Counted from the first letter of the stretch, positions 22,809 to 35,959 are shown. The stretch: 64,000 nt of DNA from Eucommia ulmoides (GCA_016647705.1 CM028329.1:59289231-59353230), one strand, 5' to 3'. The notes: a model not told the origin generated them from the sequence alone. Translations and numbers: made by a program.

Positions 22809-23174
22809 GGGTATGTTTGGTAAGGTGGAAAAGAAAATGAATTGAAAAATAGGGTGGATAATGAAAAAGGATTGTGTTTGGGGTGAAAATGAAGAGAAGG
22901 TAGAAAAAAAAAGTGAAAATGACTATTTTACCCTTTTATTTTATATAACAAATACCATTTTCATTTGCACTAAGGGTAAAATAGTAAATTAAGTAAAAAA
23001 AACATATTACTTTTCTTTTTTTTTAACACACACAAAATATTATTTCCTCTCCTTCAATATCTCTCCAACTAAACGTACTAAAAAAAATGATTTTCCTTCT
23101 ACAAATGAAAAAAAAAAAAAAAAAAATCTTTTTCATTTAACTCTTCTTTTTATACCCTTCCAACCAAACATACC
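22809..23174. mobile_element. Tourist-like MITE, 366 bp, TAA target duplication
   Basis: Ends GGGTATGTTTGGTAAGG and (read back) GGTATGTTTGGTTGGAAGG. TAA flanks both sides (22806-22808 and 23175-23177). Same family as 28001-28334. Confidence 0.7.
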
Positions 23175-23499
23175 TAAAAATCCAAAAAATGAAAACAAAT
23201 AATTGACAACTCATATTATTCAGACCCTTTTTAATCATTATATTATCATATAAAACAAATAATTCTGATACCTTTTTAGTCAACTTTTGGATTCCCCTCC
23301 TAATAATTTTGTCATATTTAATATATATACAAAAATACAAGTCCAAAAGAATCTAGACAACATCTATGTTTCACACTTTGAAATTAATATTTTTTGGGGG
23401 TGGTTGATGTAAATTAATTTTTAATCAATTTGAAAATATAATTTTTGAAAATACTTAGTTGGAAGGATGAAAAAGAAAAAAGAAAAGATTTTTTTTATT

Positions 23500-24395
23500 T
23501 TTTATGAAAGAAAAATTAATTTTTTTAGGTTGTTTGGTTGGAGGGATGTGAAATGAAGAAAAATAATATTTTATGTGTATTAAAAAAAAAAAAAAAAAAA
23601 GATAAAATAAACTTATATAATTTACTAGTTTACCCTTATATATTACCAAAAAAATAAAATCTAATAGCGGTATAATGGTAATTTCAATATATTTTCCCTC
23701 AAACTCCATCATTTTCATCCCATATTTGAGGGGAAAAAAGTGGTGTGAAGGGTTTTTTTTTTTCCTTTTTTTTTTTTTTCTCTTTTCTTTTTCCGTTTCC
23801 ACTGTTATCAAACACACAAAAAAAATAAATTACTTTTCTACCTCATTTTCTTTTTCATTTTTCCATTCACTCTATTTTTGACCTATCAAAAGCGCTAACA
23901 TCCATTTCGACTAGGACTATATCGGTCATATCTTCTGGGGCGACTCCACGATCTTCAAATTAATAGAGTTTTTTTAATGATGTTTAAATTTTAAGTGGTT
24001 ACAATATTTAAAAGTTATTTAATAAAATTAAAATTTTAAATGTTTAATTTTAGGTAGAAGATGAATTGACACCAAGAAGCATTAGTCCGATTGATAAGGG
24101 AATGTGTTCCTTTCTTTGTAATCAATATTTGACTTTTTTAGAGAGTATTGTAAGAATTAAATTTTAAATTTAAAAATTATATTATCAAGGGTATAATTGT
24201 AACTTTATTCATTTTTCATCACGTCCCTCCATTTTTCTCCTATATTTGTGAGGAAAAAAAATTGTCTCGAAAATTGTATTTTTTCCATCATTTTTTCTTT
24301 TTTCTCTTATTTTCCATCAACCAAACAAAATTTTTTTCACTTTCCATTTCATTTTCTTTTCCATCTATTTTTCACTCAACCAAACGCACCCTAAG
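23500..24395. repeat. Overlapping relics of the same Tourist-like family
   Basis: Starts such as 'taggttgtttggttggagg' (about 23527) and ends such as 'caaccaaacgcacccta' (about 24390) are visible, but individual copies cannot be bounded. No gene. Confidence 0.4.
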
Positions 24396-24566
24396 AAAAA
24401 CTTAATTAATTAAATAATTGAAATTATAATTATCAAATAAATTTATTATAAAAAAATACTTAATATATTTTTTGTTTTTTTGGGTAGAAAGGCAACAAAC
24501 AAGACAACTACAGCCTACAAAGAGGAGCCGCAACCCTCATATGAGCAATCAAAAAAATTTATATCT

Positions 24567-24854
24567 CTACTGGAGGGTCCGCAAGGTAATGGACCTTCGA
24601 GTCACAATTCTTAGCCTTGTAAAAAAATCAACACATCTTTTATTAATTCTCCGAGTAACTTGGATCGTAAAATTATGCATCTCTATAATCTGTTTGCACT
24701 CCAAGATCCAGCTCCTATAGACATAGCTTTCAAGACAACCTTCTCGAATTTGGTCGACTGCTTTCTCAGAGTCGGATTCCACAATAATTTTAGGAAAACT
24801 TTTTGAAATCGTCAAGCAAATGCCAGTATGAATACTCTTAATTGCTGCCTCCAA
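24567..24854 (-). pseudogene. RNase H-like domain fragment of a LINE-type element
   Basis: About 95 residues on the minus strand resemble the plant RVT_3/RNase H domain: 'EAAIKSIHTGICLTISK', then 'IIVESDSEKAVDQIREG' with the metal-binding Asp in ESDS, and 'RRINKRCVDFF' in place of the usual 'N..AD.LA' motif. Only this domain is present, with no reverse transcriptase nearby, so it is a fragment. Flanks are ordinary spacer. Confidence 0.6.
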
Positions 24855-25098
24855 ACATATACAAAACTTAATCTAACCGACAAAACCAACTTATTCTATT
24901 TAGTTCTTAGCATTTAATAGGTTCTAATTTAAATTTAAATTAAAAATAAATTAAATTTATGTACATTTTTTTTTTTTGGTCCAGAAATTTATGTAATAAT
25001 TACTACAAAAAAAAAAATGCTTGTCTTTTCATTAATTGTTTTCACTAATAATTGCCGGATTTGATAAGGCAAAACAGTGGTCCAGCTCCTTTGCCGGC

Positions 25099-25221
25099 TG
25101 GTAATCTACTCTTTTTGATTTATTAATTATTCAATTAGGACCGTACGTCGTCGTGTTGGATGACGTAATAACTACCCAATTTGATAATAATAATTAATAA
25201 ATAAAAAAGAGTAGATTACCA
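25099..25221. repeat. Inverted repeat with about 33-bp arms
   Basis: The left arm 'tggtaatctactcttttt' (from 25099) is repeated inverted as 'aaaaagagtagattacca' (ending 25221), and the match continues inward through 'atttattaattatt'. The loop contains 'ccgtacgtcgtcgtg'. It is probably a small foldback MITE. Confidence 0.7.
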
Positions 25222-25501
25222 ATCTGTCCCCACTTTTTCTTTGTTTTTTAAATATTTATTGGATTTTGGTCATCTTGACTTTGAATTATGGAAAGGCCGG
25301 TAGGGGTCAACTGGTTCATAACTAAATAAAAAATAATTTTTTATTTATTTTAATTTAATTTTTTTTTAAAAAAATTATAATAAAAAAATAAAATCAAAAT
25401 CAAATTAAATAGACAATTTCGTTTATTTTAGGGTTAATTGGCGATTAGTCCTTTTTTTTAGGGTCTAATCCGTAATTAGTCATTTCTTATTATTAAATTT
25501 A

Positions 25502-27960
25502 GGACTTATTTGTTAACCACTTAATTTTTAAGTGCTGAAAATTTAAGTGCTAAAATTTTAAAAAGGTTGTTTGATAAAATTGTATTGAAAATTTAAGTGC
25601 TGAATTTTTTTTGTTTGTTTAATAAATACAAAATTTGAATACTGAATTTTTTTTAATTTACATAACTATCCTTAAATCAAGATAATACAATTTTATGAAC
25701 AAAACCCATCACAAATCATCACAAATACATAACACCACAAACAATCACATTTTTCACATCAAAATCAACATAAAAACCAAAACTTGAAAAGGAAACAGAA
25801 ATTCCTTGATTTTTCTTTCTTGTTATTGAGAATAAAAAAATTATTTCCAAAAAAGAACTCTTAAAAAATCAATCCATAAACTACACATTCAATAATATAG
25901 ATTCAGTAAATTAGCAACAACAATTATATCCTTCTCCTCGAAAGCATTCCCTACACAGAGTACAAGCTCTTGGTTATGGAAACACTAAAATCAGATATGA
26001 AATTATATGAATATTACCTCAGGGAGCATCTTATACCAAGAAGTAGCCACAGGAGACCATAGCATGTGTCTTACCTAGGCCTTTCACATCATGTGCTTCT
26101 AGTTCAATTTCCTAAAAAAGAACAATAAATTCATTTTAATAAAAAATGGTATTAAATGAAAATTTAAAAATTTCAACACTTCAATTTCTAGTTTTATCAA
26201 TGACAAATACTAAACATCTAAAAAATGAAGACTAAATGCATTCAATACATACTACTCAAGTATTAAATGCTTGAACTATAAGAACATTTAATGTCTTTTT
26301 TCTGTTCATTCATCAAATTATTAACTCCATAATCTCTAATTAACAATAGAAAATGATAGATAAACCATTTTTATTGAATTGTAAGAACATTCAATGAGTG
26401 AATGTTCTTTTTTTTGTTCATTCATTAAACTATTAACTCCATAATCTTTAATTAACGCTAAAAAATGATAGATTGACGATTTTCAAGATTAGTAGTTCTT
26501 TCAACGAGCGTCAATAATAAATCAACCTAGTAGGATCTTAAAAAACAAGCCTAAGATCATAACCACATCAATTTCTCGAGGAAAAGTTCAGGGATCAAAA
26601 TGCAAGAATCAAAAATCAAAAAATAACAATCAATAGCTACATAACCAAATTTAAGCTCAAAATCAACAAAATCAAACCAATCCTCAAATTAGCAGTAAAA
26701 ATTTGTTATGGTGGTAGTGATGGTGATAATAAATATTTTTGGGGTGGTGGTGGTAGTGATTAATTTGATTTGGTGATCAATAGTGGTTGTCTTGTTAGTA
26801 AATTTTGTGGTGTTGATGCAACGACGGGGTGTTTATTATGGTGATGGCGATGATAATGAATGATTGATGTAATTGTAACAATGATGATAAATATTTGTTG
26901 CGGTTGTTAGCCTACTATACTACGAGCCAATAATTGAAAGATTACCAAAAGGGCATCATCAATAGGTTCATCATGAGCAGAGATCACAGGCTCCTTCATC
27001 ACTTGAATGCCTTCATCACAAACCTAATTCCCAGATCAAACAAATAACATAAGACCCTCACCTCATTAGAAATTGTAATAATTCTTCTTCTATAGATATC
27101 AATCAATGGCGGGCAGAAAAACCTTATAAGACCTTGGAAGAAACACATTCTACAGACACAAATATCCCTCTACCAGACCAATTAATGGAGACGACGACAA
27201 CAAGATCAACAACAAACTCCAAAAACAAGAAAATTTTCTGAATATGAATTGTGTTTGTCTGGAAACCCTACCTCGTGAACATAAATTCAGATCTCACCAA
27301 ACCAATCTCAAAATTCAGATCTCACCGTCGATTCGAAACACCTAAATTCACAAATCAAAACAATTAATCAACAATAAAACATTAACAAGCACATATGTGT
27401 ATTCAAGCACAACTACAAGAGCGAAAAGCAAACATTTCAGATTTCAAAAATAGAAAAACAGAAATCTGAATAACGAAGAACAAAAATCTCGACTTGAAGA
27501 AATGAAATTGAAGAAGAACATACCTCACCATCGCTTCTCTCTTCTCTACCTCTCTTCTCAACTCGTCGAAGCTTCTCTTGTCACCGCCTTTCTTCTAAGC
27601 TTGCCGCCATCGCTCGTCGCCATCGTCGCCATCACCTCCATCGCTGTAAGTCGCCGCTCTGAACACAACGAAATCGAGACTTATCGAATGAACACTGAAC
27701 AAAAGAAACTCTTCCATCCCTAAGGGCAAAACGGTCATTTCAATTTTTTTTTAATTTTAAAAATTGCTGGGCGCCTTTTGAAAAAAAATTAAGTAAGGAG
27801 GGCTTTACTGAATTTTTAACTTAATATTTTACTTAATTTTTAAGTTAGCTTAATTAATTAAGTAGTTTTTATAACATTTATCAAACACATTTGATTAATT
27901 AAGTACTTAATTTAATCAGTTTTAAGTACTTAATTTTTTTTTTTATTATCAAATATGCCC
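25502..27960. mobile_element. 2.46-kb Harbinger-like non-autonomous element with exon-like cargo
   Basis: The left end GGACTTATTTGTTAAC and the right end read back (GGGCATATTTGATAAT) are flanked by TTA on both sides (25499-25501 and 27961-27963). Sub-terminal 'ttaagtgctgaaaattta' words repeat. No transposase is visible. On the minus strand, two stretches have good splice borders and open frames: 27023-26946 (26 codons) and 26111-26075. A GC-rich leader-like segment (27500-27720) contains Ala/Ser/Ile-coding CTCGTCGCC repeats. These suggest captured host gene pieces, source not recognised. Confidence 0.5.
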
Positions 27961-28000
27961 TTAGAATTAGTCCATTAAGTTAGATTTCGCTTGAGTTTTA

Positions 28001-28334
28001 TGGTGTGTTTGGTGGGATGAAAAATGGAAGGGAAAAAAAATGGATAAAATACAATTTTTGAGATAATTTTTTTTCCTCACAAATTTGGGAGGAAAATGGT
28101 TAAAGGTATCAAAATTACAATTGTACCCTTAATAATTAATTTTTTAATTTATTTTTGTAATATATGAGAGCAAAATAGTAAATTACATTAAAGTGAATTA
28201 TTTTCCCTCCTTTCATTTTCTTTCCCAACCGAACAATACTAGCAAAAATAATTTTTCTTTCACAATAGATAAAAATATTATCATCTTATTTTCTTTTTCC
28301 TTTTCCTTTTCCATACTTCCAACCAAACATACCC
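28001..28334. mobile_element. Tourist-like MITE, 334 bp, TTA target duplication
   Basis: Ends TGGTGTGTTTGGTGGG and (read back) GGGTATGTTTGGTTGG. TTA flanks both sides (27998-28000 and 28335-28337). Same family as 22809-23174, inserted only 40 bases from the neighbouring element. Confidence 0.7.
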
Positions 28335-28384
28335 TTAGTCCCAAATTGCAGGGATTGTAGGGAGAACTTAGTGAGTAAATTCGA

Positions 28385-29100
28385 TTTTATAGTGAATATT
28401 AGTTACATGTAACGAATATTAGTTACAATTTAGTAATTGTTATATTTTTACATATAACTGTGTATTTTTTATTATATATATTTATTTAATATTAGTTACA
28501 TGTTACAATTACATATATCTGTGTAATATTTGTGACATTTAACAAATATTACATACATAAATTAGTTTAATATTAGTTATATGTATTTGTGTACATTTAG
28601 TTATATATAACTAATTACATATATTTTTGTGTGATTTTTGTTACATCTAACAAAATTTTACACACAGAGTTGTTACATGTAACCGCGCGTCTGCAGGTGC
28701 GTGCAGTGGACTTCCGCCTTTTTAAAATAGGTGGGATTAAAATACAAGTTCCTTCCGTCTCTAGGACTTTTTTAAAATTAAGGATGAAATAAGAGACCTC
28801 CTACCGAATGACCTTTTATTTTATCCAAAAAATAGATGAAAATTTTAACTTCATTTATAAGTATATTTCGTTAATTTAAATTGAAAAAAAAAAAAGGTAT
28901 TTTGTGGTAAGTTCTTTATTTTATCCTTAATTTTAAAAAAGTCTCATATGTAATTGCAACTTATATTTTAATCCTACGCATTAAAAAAAGACTGAAGTAT
29001 ATTGTTACATGTGTTTAACTTGAGTGTAAATATTTGTTAAATGTAACAAAAATTATCCAAGTACATGTAATATAGTTACATTTAATTTACAATTTTTAAA
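28385..29100. repeat. TTACATGTAAC-rich repeat tract
   Basis: The words GTTACATGTAAC, ATATTAGTTACAT and 'catttaacaaatatta' recur (clearest at 28395-28690, again at 29000-29090, and in 29840-29960). No coding signal. Confidence 0.5.
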
Positions 29101-29439
29101 TAAGACTAAATCAAAACTTATGTTTTAAATGGGACTAATAACAGATTAAATCCTCTATTTGGGACTAATCACCAATTACTCAAAAAAATTGACTACCATT
29201 TTGTTTAAAAATAGAAGTAAGGGGTAACTTTTTGAAGTGAATGAGGTAAAATAATAATTAGAAAAATTAGAGGGGAAGTAAAAGGCAATTTATCCTATAT
29301 AATAATTAGTTTGCTATTTATGTGTTTTCAATTTTTAAAACCACCAAATTACAATAATTCTTAAATTAACTAATTAAAAAATTGTATAATTTACCAATTG
29401 ATGTCCTAATACTTATTTCATAATAGTTATATGAGCAGG

Positions 29440-30735
29440 GATGGTTAAAGTTCTGTTTTGGACCAGTTTCAATATAAACCAATACCAAAATCGTTGGGTA
29501 AATCCAAAATCCAAAATTGAACTGTAAACCATTGTTTTTTTTATAAACGATTTTAAAATCAAACCGTTTAATTGTATGCAAAATTCAAACAAAAACTGAA
29601 AATTTGTTAAGGTTATTTTAATTTTATATCACAATCAAAATCAAAACAGAGACGGTGAAACCGCGAACCGTTATTTTTTATATATAAATAAAAACATAAC
29701 TAAAATCTAAAACAATAAAATCAAGAGATGATTGGTGATTAGACCCAAATAGCGGGTATAATATGTTATTAGTTCCCTTTAAAATATAAATTTTGATTTA
29801 GCCCCTTAAATTAATTTTTGTTTACATTTTAGTCACGTACGTACTCATGTATGTGTAACATTAGTTACATATACCTATGTAATATTAGTTACATGTTACA
29901 AATTATATGTATTTGTATAATATTTGATATATCTAACAATTTTTTCACACACAAGTTAGATACATCATATACATAGCTGTGAGAGTGTAGCGTGTGTATT
30001 GGGTCTTTTTTTTTTTTTTTTTTAATGTGCGAGATTAAAACACAAGTTACAATTGCGTATAAGATTTTTTTAGAATTAAAGATAAAATAACGGACTGATC
30101 ACAAAAACACTCTAAAATCAAATCACAAAATTATTAATTATTATAATAAACATTCTAATTAATTAAAATACAATACATAATCCTATATAATTGGTTAACC
30201 TTTTACTAAATAAGACGAGACTTTAAAAACAAGGGCTTTGTTACGGTACAGTTCGTGAAACTTACAAGGTTGGTCCAAATAAATTACAAGATTTTAGATG
30301 AACTTATAACTTTTTGAAAAAATTTGTAATCTGTAAAGTTACAAATTCTCAGACAAACTTATAATTTCAGTGTAATAACTTGCAATTTTTTTGGACCGAC
30401 CTAATAACTTTTCGGGCTGTATCCAATACAACCAAAAGGACGGGTCTATTGTTGCCAACCCCAAAATCTCCATTTCTTTTTTCTTTAGAGAGAAAAATGG
30501 TCCACATTCAGTCTATTTTGTCCCAATTTATTTTTTTCCAAAAAAAAAATAATAAATAAAAAATAGTCAATAAGTCGTCGATAAATTGGGGCCCACTTTG
30601 ATAGGTAGGACCCACACCAACTCATCCTGTAATACAGTGGGCTCCACTTGTTGCATTGGAGTTGGGTACGCCGTGTTTCTGGTGACGTGGCGTTCCATGC
30701 AAGAATCCTTGCCCAACTGGGATTTTCCCTTTTTT
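29440..30735. other. Gene-free spacer with two repeat relics
   Basis: About 29440-29690 contains 'aaccgtt'/'ggtttt' words like the element at 8450-8620. About 29727-30115 carries the 'gattagacccaaatagcg' arm described above. The remainder holds nothing recognisable. Confidence 0.4.
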
Positions 30736-30737
30736 CT

Positions 30738-31190
30738 TTATTCTGTTAATTTCCTTTTACTCCCTCATACTTTAGTCTTATTTTATTTTAACCCCTATAT
30801 TTTAAAAATTTACACATCACCCCGTATACCATAGACTAAAGACAGAAACTCGGATTCTAGCAAAAAAGATAAAAATTTAATGGCCTTTTATTTTTTAATT
30901 TAAATTCATATTCATGGATAATAAAAGGAAAAAAACTAATATTTTCTCTCTCTTTCTATTTTTTTTAAAATTAAATTTAAAATAAAAAGACATTTTTGTC
31001 TATTTTATGTAAAATTTAGATAAGATATTCAATTTTACTAATTTTTAAATACATTTCGTGAAGTTAAATAATTTAAAAAGTTAAATTTCTAATTTATTAA
31101 AAACAAAAGGAGGTAAAGTGCAGGTTTTCAATATAAAGGGGGTGAAAATGAAATAAAATTTTGGCAAAGGGAGTAAAAGTAAATTATTCC
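30738..31190. mobile_element. Long-TIR MITE of the 'ttttaacccctatatttt' family, copy 2
   Basis: The left arm 'ccttttactccctcatac...attttaacccctat' and right arm 'gggggtgaaaatgaaat...gggagtaaaag' are inverted copies. Relatives are at 20990-21425, 34352-34810 and 52795-53040. Confidence 0.55.
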
Positions 31191-31276
31191 TTTTTTATTA
31201 ATTTAATTTTTTAAAACCAATTTTTTTCTCCCCTAATGGGAGTAGTTGGGTGTTTACTCTTTTTTTAATTATTTTA

Positions 31277-31280
<4 letters not shown>

Positions 31281-31344
<64 letters not shown>
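31281..31344. repeat. (AT)n microsatellite
   Basis: An uninterrupted AT run of about 64 bases. Confidence 0.95.
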
Positions 31345-31347
<3 letters not shown>

Positions 31348-31486
31348 TTTGATAATCCATATCCATAAAAGCCCATCTTTCACACCGTAAGAAAATGAGC
31401 TTTTAGCAATTTAGCCTTTAGCACTTTACAGAAATATGAAAAAGAAATGTGTGCCATAATATGGAAGATACCAACAAAAATACTAG

Positions 31487-31670
31487 CAAGGTGTAGGTCA
31501 AATGGAAAGACATATTTGAGCTAAAACAGTTGAGGGATCTCTGTAAAGTCAAGAGTTTGAGCCTGCAAAAAAATACTTGTTGGGAGAGACAGTCACCCAC
31601 CCCAAACGAGATAGTTTTTCACTATGTGTGGGTAGGAGGACACCATGCCTATACCGAAAAAATAATAATA
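31487..31670 (+). mobile_element. tRNA-derived SINE
   Basis: 'tgtaggtcaaatggaaag' resembles a pol III A box (TAGCTCAATGG type). 'gtcaagagtttgagcctg' about 40 bases on resembles a B box. A non-tRNA body and a simple 'aataataataa' tail follow. Order and spacing fit plant SINEs. No flanking duplication was confirmed. Confidence 0.5.
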
Positions 31671-31854
31671 AGGAAGATACAATTGTTTTATTTTTTCTTT
31701 TATCTTTTAAGATATATTTTAATAATTTGATATGTTGCTTTTATATCAGATAGATTATATCTATAAGATTTCGAAAAATCATATTCACACCCTTTTAAGA
31801 CGATTAAATTAGATTATATTTTGTACCGAAAATTCTTACTATTATGAAAAAAAT

Positions 31855-32175
31855 ATTCTTTTTTGCATTTTGCACTCTTGAAGTTTTGGAGAAAGTTTAC
31901 TTTAGCCTTTGTACTTTCAATCAAAGCACATTAAATCATTAAGTATCTAAATCGTGTCAAGTCAATCCAAATTGATAATTCTGTTTTGTTTTTTTTACAG
32001 CAAACAACCCGTTTCAAACATGAAATTGCACATGTAGATGAATTTCATTATAAAAATGACATAAAGACTGACCTAACGCGATTTTAATATTTTAGGGTTT
32101 CATGTGTTTAGATTTAAAGGACAAGAGTTAAAGTGAGATTTATCTAAAAGGTAAGTGGTAGAAAGTGCAAAAAGC
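31855..32175. mobile_element. Degraded long-TIR MITE related to 5834-6283
   Basis: The left arm 'ttttgcactcttgaag' and right arm 'agtggtagaaagtgcaaaa' are weak inverted copies with family-like inner words (agtttactttagcc / aaagtgagattt). Confidence 0.4.
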
Positions 32176-32179
32176 TCTA

Positions 32180-33340
32180 TTTTTTAATTTATACACGAAA
32201 TTGTTCACACATATTGCATGTGGGATGAGAGAGTCAGACCTGTTGAACCCCTAATAAGCAGCCAAGTGTCACCAACCCATTTCCTGGAAGACCCCTTAAA
32301 CAATTATTATTTTTTATTTTTCTTACAAACCATCCGGTGTTCTATAACCGTATTGGATTTCGACTCATCCAGATCGAGCCGAGTCAAATCACAAGGACGG
32401 CAAAACTTTTCTTATTGAGTTTTATTGTAGCTACATCCCCAAGTTTTGAACCGAAAATCTTAACTAAGTTAAAACAACCCATAATCAGCTGATTTATGCT
32501 GTGAGTGGTTTATACAAATTTTCTATCTAATAATAACCAAATTATAATCTAAAATAATCTTATTTTTTATACATTTACAATTAATAATTAGAGTTTGTAC
32601 ATGATATTTCTTGTAATTTTAATTAATATTAAAATCATCGTCTATTATTTTTATGATATTTTAAATAGTTTTTTTATTATAATTTATTGACCAAAAAAAT
32701 CTTTATAAATTTTTTAATTTAATTTAATTTTCTATTCTCTCTTGTTTTCTATTTTTTTTAGTATTTTAAATTTTATTTGTTTTTTTTTTTTTTTTTTATA
32801 TAATGTTAATTTTTTACATTTCATTTTTTAATTATTACTTTCGATTTTTTTTCAACAAATACCATCAAAATAAATAAATAAAAAAAATAAAAATCTAAAA
32901 TAAAAGTAAAAAAAAAAAAACATTAAAAATATTAAGTTATAAGGATATTTTTATTAATAAAATATGGTGGAAGGTGTCTTGACAAAACTGAAAAGAGAAA
33001 GAGTGTCTCATGTATTATGAAAATGACAGTAAATGTTCTTTTAGTATTTATCGAAATGACGGTAAGATATGTCTAGGTTAATTTATGGGCACCTTGAATA
33101 ATCATTTTTCTAAAAAATTTTAAGAACGTATTTTATCAGATCGGCACGTTGTATTTAAGATTTTATTATGGCATTATTTTTCTAGGAAAATCGAACCGGA
33201 CAAACCGGACTAGGTCTGTTGGGTCTATTATAATAATTAATAGTCCTACTACTTACTATATTTTCATGGCGAAGGAGAGGAAGAAAGTGTGATTTGACAA
33301 CCATAAGAGCTTCTCCTTTCTCACTCTCTCTCCCCCCACA
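32180..33340. other. AT-rich spacer and promoter side of the next gene
   Basis: No gene is visible. A TATATTTT-like box at about 33257 and a pyrimidine-rich stretch (CTTTCTCACTCTCTCTCC) just before the ATG at 33341 suggest the promoter and leader of the nuclease-fold gene. Confidence 0.4.
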
Positions 33341-35927
33341 ATGCTGAAAATTCTCAACAGAAATCTCCGGCGGTTGTGCTTTCGTCTCCGGTGGCGGATC
33401 CGCCGGCGTTCCAAACCTAAGGTTGTCATCAAAAGTTTTGGAAAATCCGACTCAAGAGCTCATTCTGAAACCAGAAATCAATCGAACGCGAACGGTTCGG
33501 TTCAGGTTCATCCGAACGGCGAATTGGACGGTGCGAAATCACAAAGACCGATTCGAATCGCGACGTTCAATGCTGCGTTGTTTTCCATGGCGCCGGCGGT
33601 GCCGGAACCGGAGAATCCGCCGGTTTTTGAGGTGGGAAACGGAAGTGAAGACTGTGGAACGGCGAAGAACGCGGAGGTTTATAGTCCGAGGGAGAAATTG
33701 ATGAGTGATCGTCCGAGGAGTATTCTGAAGCAGTCTCCTCTGCATCCGAGTACCGTAAAAAATCAAGAGAATCTCTCAAAGCAACAGAAATTCGAGAAAT
33801 CGAAGCTGAGAGTTTCGATCAATTTGCCGGATAATGAGATATCGCTGAAGCGAAGCGGCCGCTTCAACTTCTTCGACGACGAAAAAGAGGCTTCCTCAAG
33901 CAGCAGCGGCGGCGGCGGTGGAGTCGGATTTAGTAGAGCCGCCAAAGGCAAAGCTCCGATGAGACCTGCCGTGAGTTTTTCGTCGAGCGCCGGGAATGGA
34001 TTCAGCTGCCGGAGGTACAGAAGCACGAGGACGATTGTGGAGGTGTTAAGAGAGTTGAACGCCGATATATTGGCTCTGCAAGATGTGAGGGCGGAGGAAG
34101 AGAAATCGATGAAACCGCTGTCGGATTTGGCCGGAGCTCTCGGGATGAATTATGTCTTCGCCGAGAGTTGGGCGCCGGGGTACGGCAACGCCGTCTTGTC
34201 CAAGTGGCCGATAAAGAGGTGGAAGGTCCAGAAGATCTGCGACGACACTGATTTCAGGTTTCCCTCTAACATTTCCATCAAATTTTTTGTCATTTTTTTT
34301 AATTATTTTCGAAATTTTAATTATAATTGTAAAAAATTATAAAATTTGGTTTAATTGCCTTTCACCCCTATACTTTAGTCTTGTTTCATTTTAACCCCTC
34401 TACTTTAAGAAACAATATCACCCCTTCTACTATGGACTGAACTTAGAAAGTCACATTTTACATAACACTCTCTCTCTAACTATTTTTCTCTTTATTTTTC
34501 TATTTTTTTTCATTAAACATAAAATAAAATTAAAATTAAAGTAAACGGTAATTTTGTCTATTTTATGTAAAATTTAGATGAGATATTTAATTTTACTATT
34601 TTTTAACGTTTTTTATTAAATTGATTTTTTTTTTTTTTGTCATTTATTATAACTAGAAGGAGATATAGTGTAGATTTTTAAAATTGAGGGAGAAAAATGA
34701 CGACGACAACAACAACAACAATTAAGTCTTTGTCCCAGTTAAGTAAGGTCAGAGGGGGGAAATGAAACTAAACTAATTTAAAAGGGGTAAAAGGCAATTA
34801 ACCCTAAAAAAATTCAAGTTTTTTTCACATTGAATATCTAAGTGCCCCGTTTGGTTACGGTTTCCGTTCTCTAATTTCTGTTTCCCCTCTAAAAAAATTG
34901 AGATTAATGTACAAAACTCTTTTGGTAAACACATTTTTGTTTCCAAAATTTTTTGGAGTAATTTCTGAATTTCTTAAAATTTTGAGAAATAAATAAAAAA
35001 TTGATTCTTATTAATTTCTACAAAACTATTTCCTCTTTGCCATCTCGTCAGCTATCATACATTTTAAAAAAAATATTGTCACCAAACGTGTTTTTTATTT
35101 TTGCTCTCATAAATTAAAAGAAACAATTTCAAAACAATGGTCATTTCCAAATATATTTCTATTTTTGAAATACTCCACAACAGAATCAATTCTTATTTCA
35201 ATTCAATTTATTAGAACTAGAAACACAAAAATAGAACACTCACCAAACGGCAAACGCCACCTAATTTGCCCATTGAATTTATGAAATTCAAGTCTTACTT
35301 TGACAACCAACGGCCTGTCTGAAGCCATATCTGTCTTCACATATATATTATTCAAATATAGCTTTAAATAACTCTAGAGGAATTAAAATATGTATCCAAT
35401 ATTTATATATGTTATCTGCAATTTTATTATCATTCATTTTTTTTTTTTAATTTTTTTTTTCTTGGTTGAAGACAATTAGGGGACACAACGTGTGGAACTA
35501 AACTTGCGTTAGGTATAAATTGTTAATATTAAAATGCATAATGTGTTACCTAACCTAATTCATCTTATGAGGTAGATCATGACATAATATCTAGGGCTTT
35601 GATTTCAATATTAAATTTTAATTTTATTATTTTGTACTCCGTCATTATAAGTATTTTAAAAAAATTACTATCGTCAGATATAAGTTTTACGTATATCTAA
35701 TAAAATATATAGTATGAATCAAATTATTACAAAAACACTATTTTTATCGGTATATATTTTTTTTAAAAAAAATAGTTGTACGAATAATTTTTCCTCTTTT
35801 TTTCCTTCTAAAACTCGACTAGAACTCTAAAATTGTAAATAAGAATGCCAATGGTGGGTTCAAAAATTTAGTTAAGCGCGGATAATTTTTTTTAGAGAGT
35901 TTATTAGATATTTTTATAATTCAGAGT

Positions 35928-35959
<32 letters not shown>

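Larger units (their letters stand above)
25435..29175. mobile_element. Outer inverted-repeat element hosting nested insertions
   Basis: 'ttaattggcgattagtcc...taatccgtaattagtc' at the left is mirrored at the right by sequence that reads back 'taattggtgattagtccc...taatctgttattagtccc'. Between these lie the elements at 25502-27960 and 28001-28334 and the GTTACATGTAAC-rich stretch. A related unit seems to occupy about 29727-30115. The nature is inferred from the arms only. Confidence 0.4.

Noticed and set aside
23455-23881. Lys- and Phe-rich frames on both strands
   Set aside because: Low-complexity A- and T-runs within MITE relics.
33423-34026. Alternative frames overlapping exon 1 of the nuclease-fold gene
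   Set aside because: Shadows of the supported frame, caused by the GC-rich exon.
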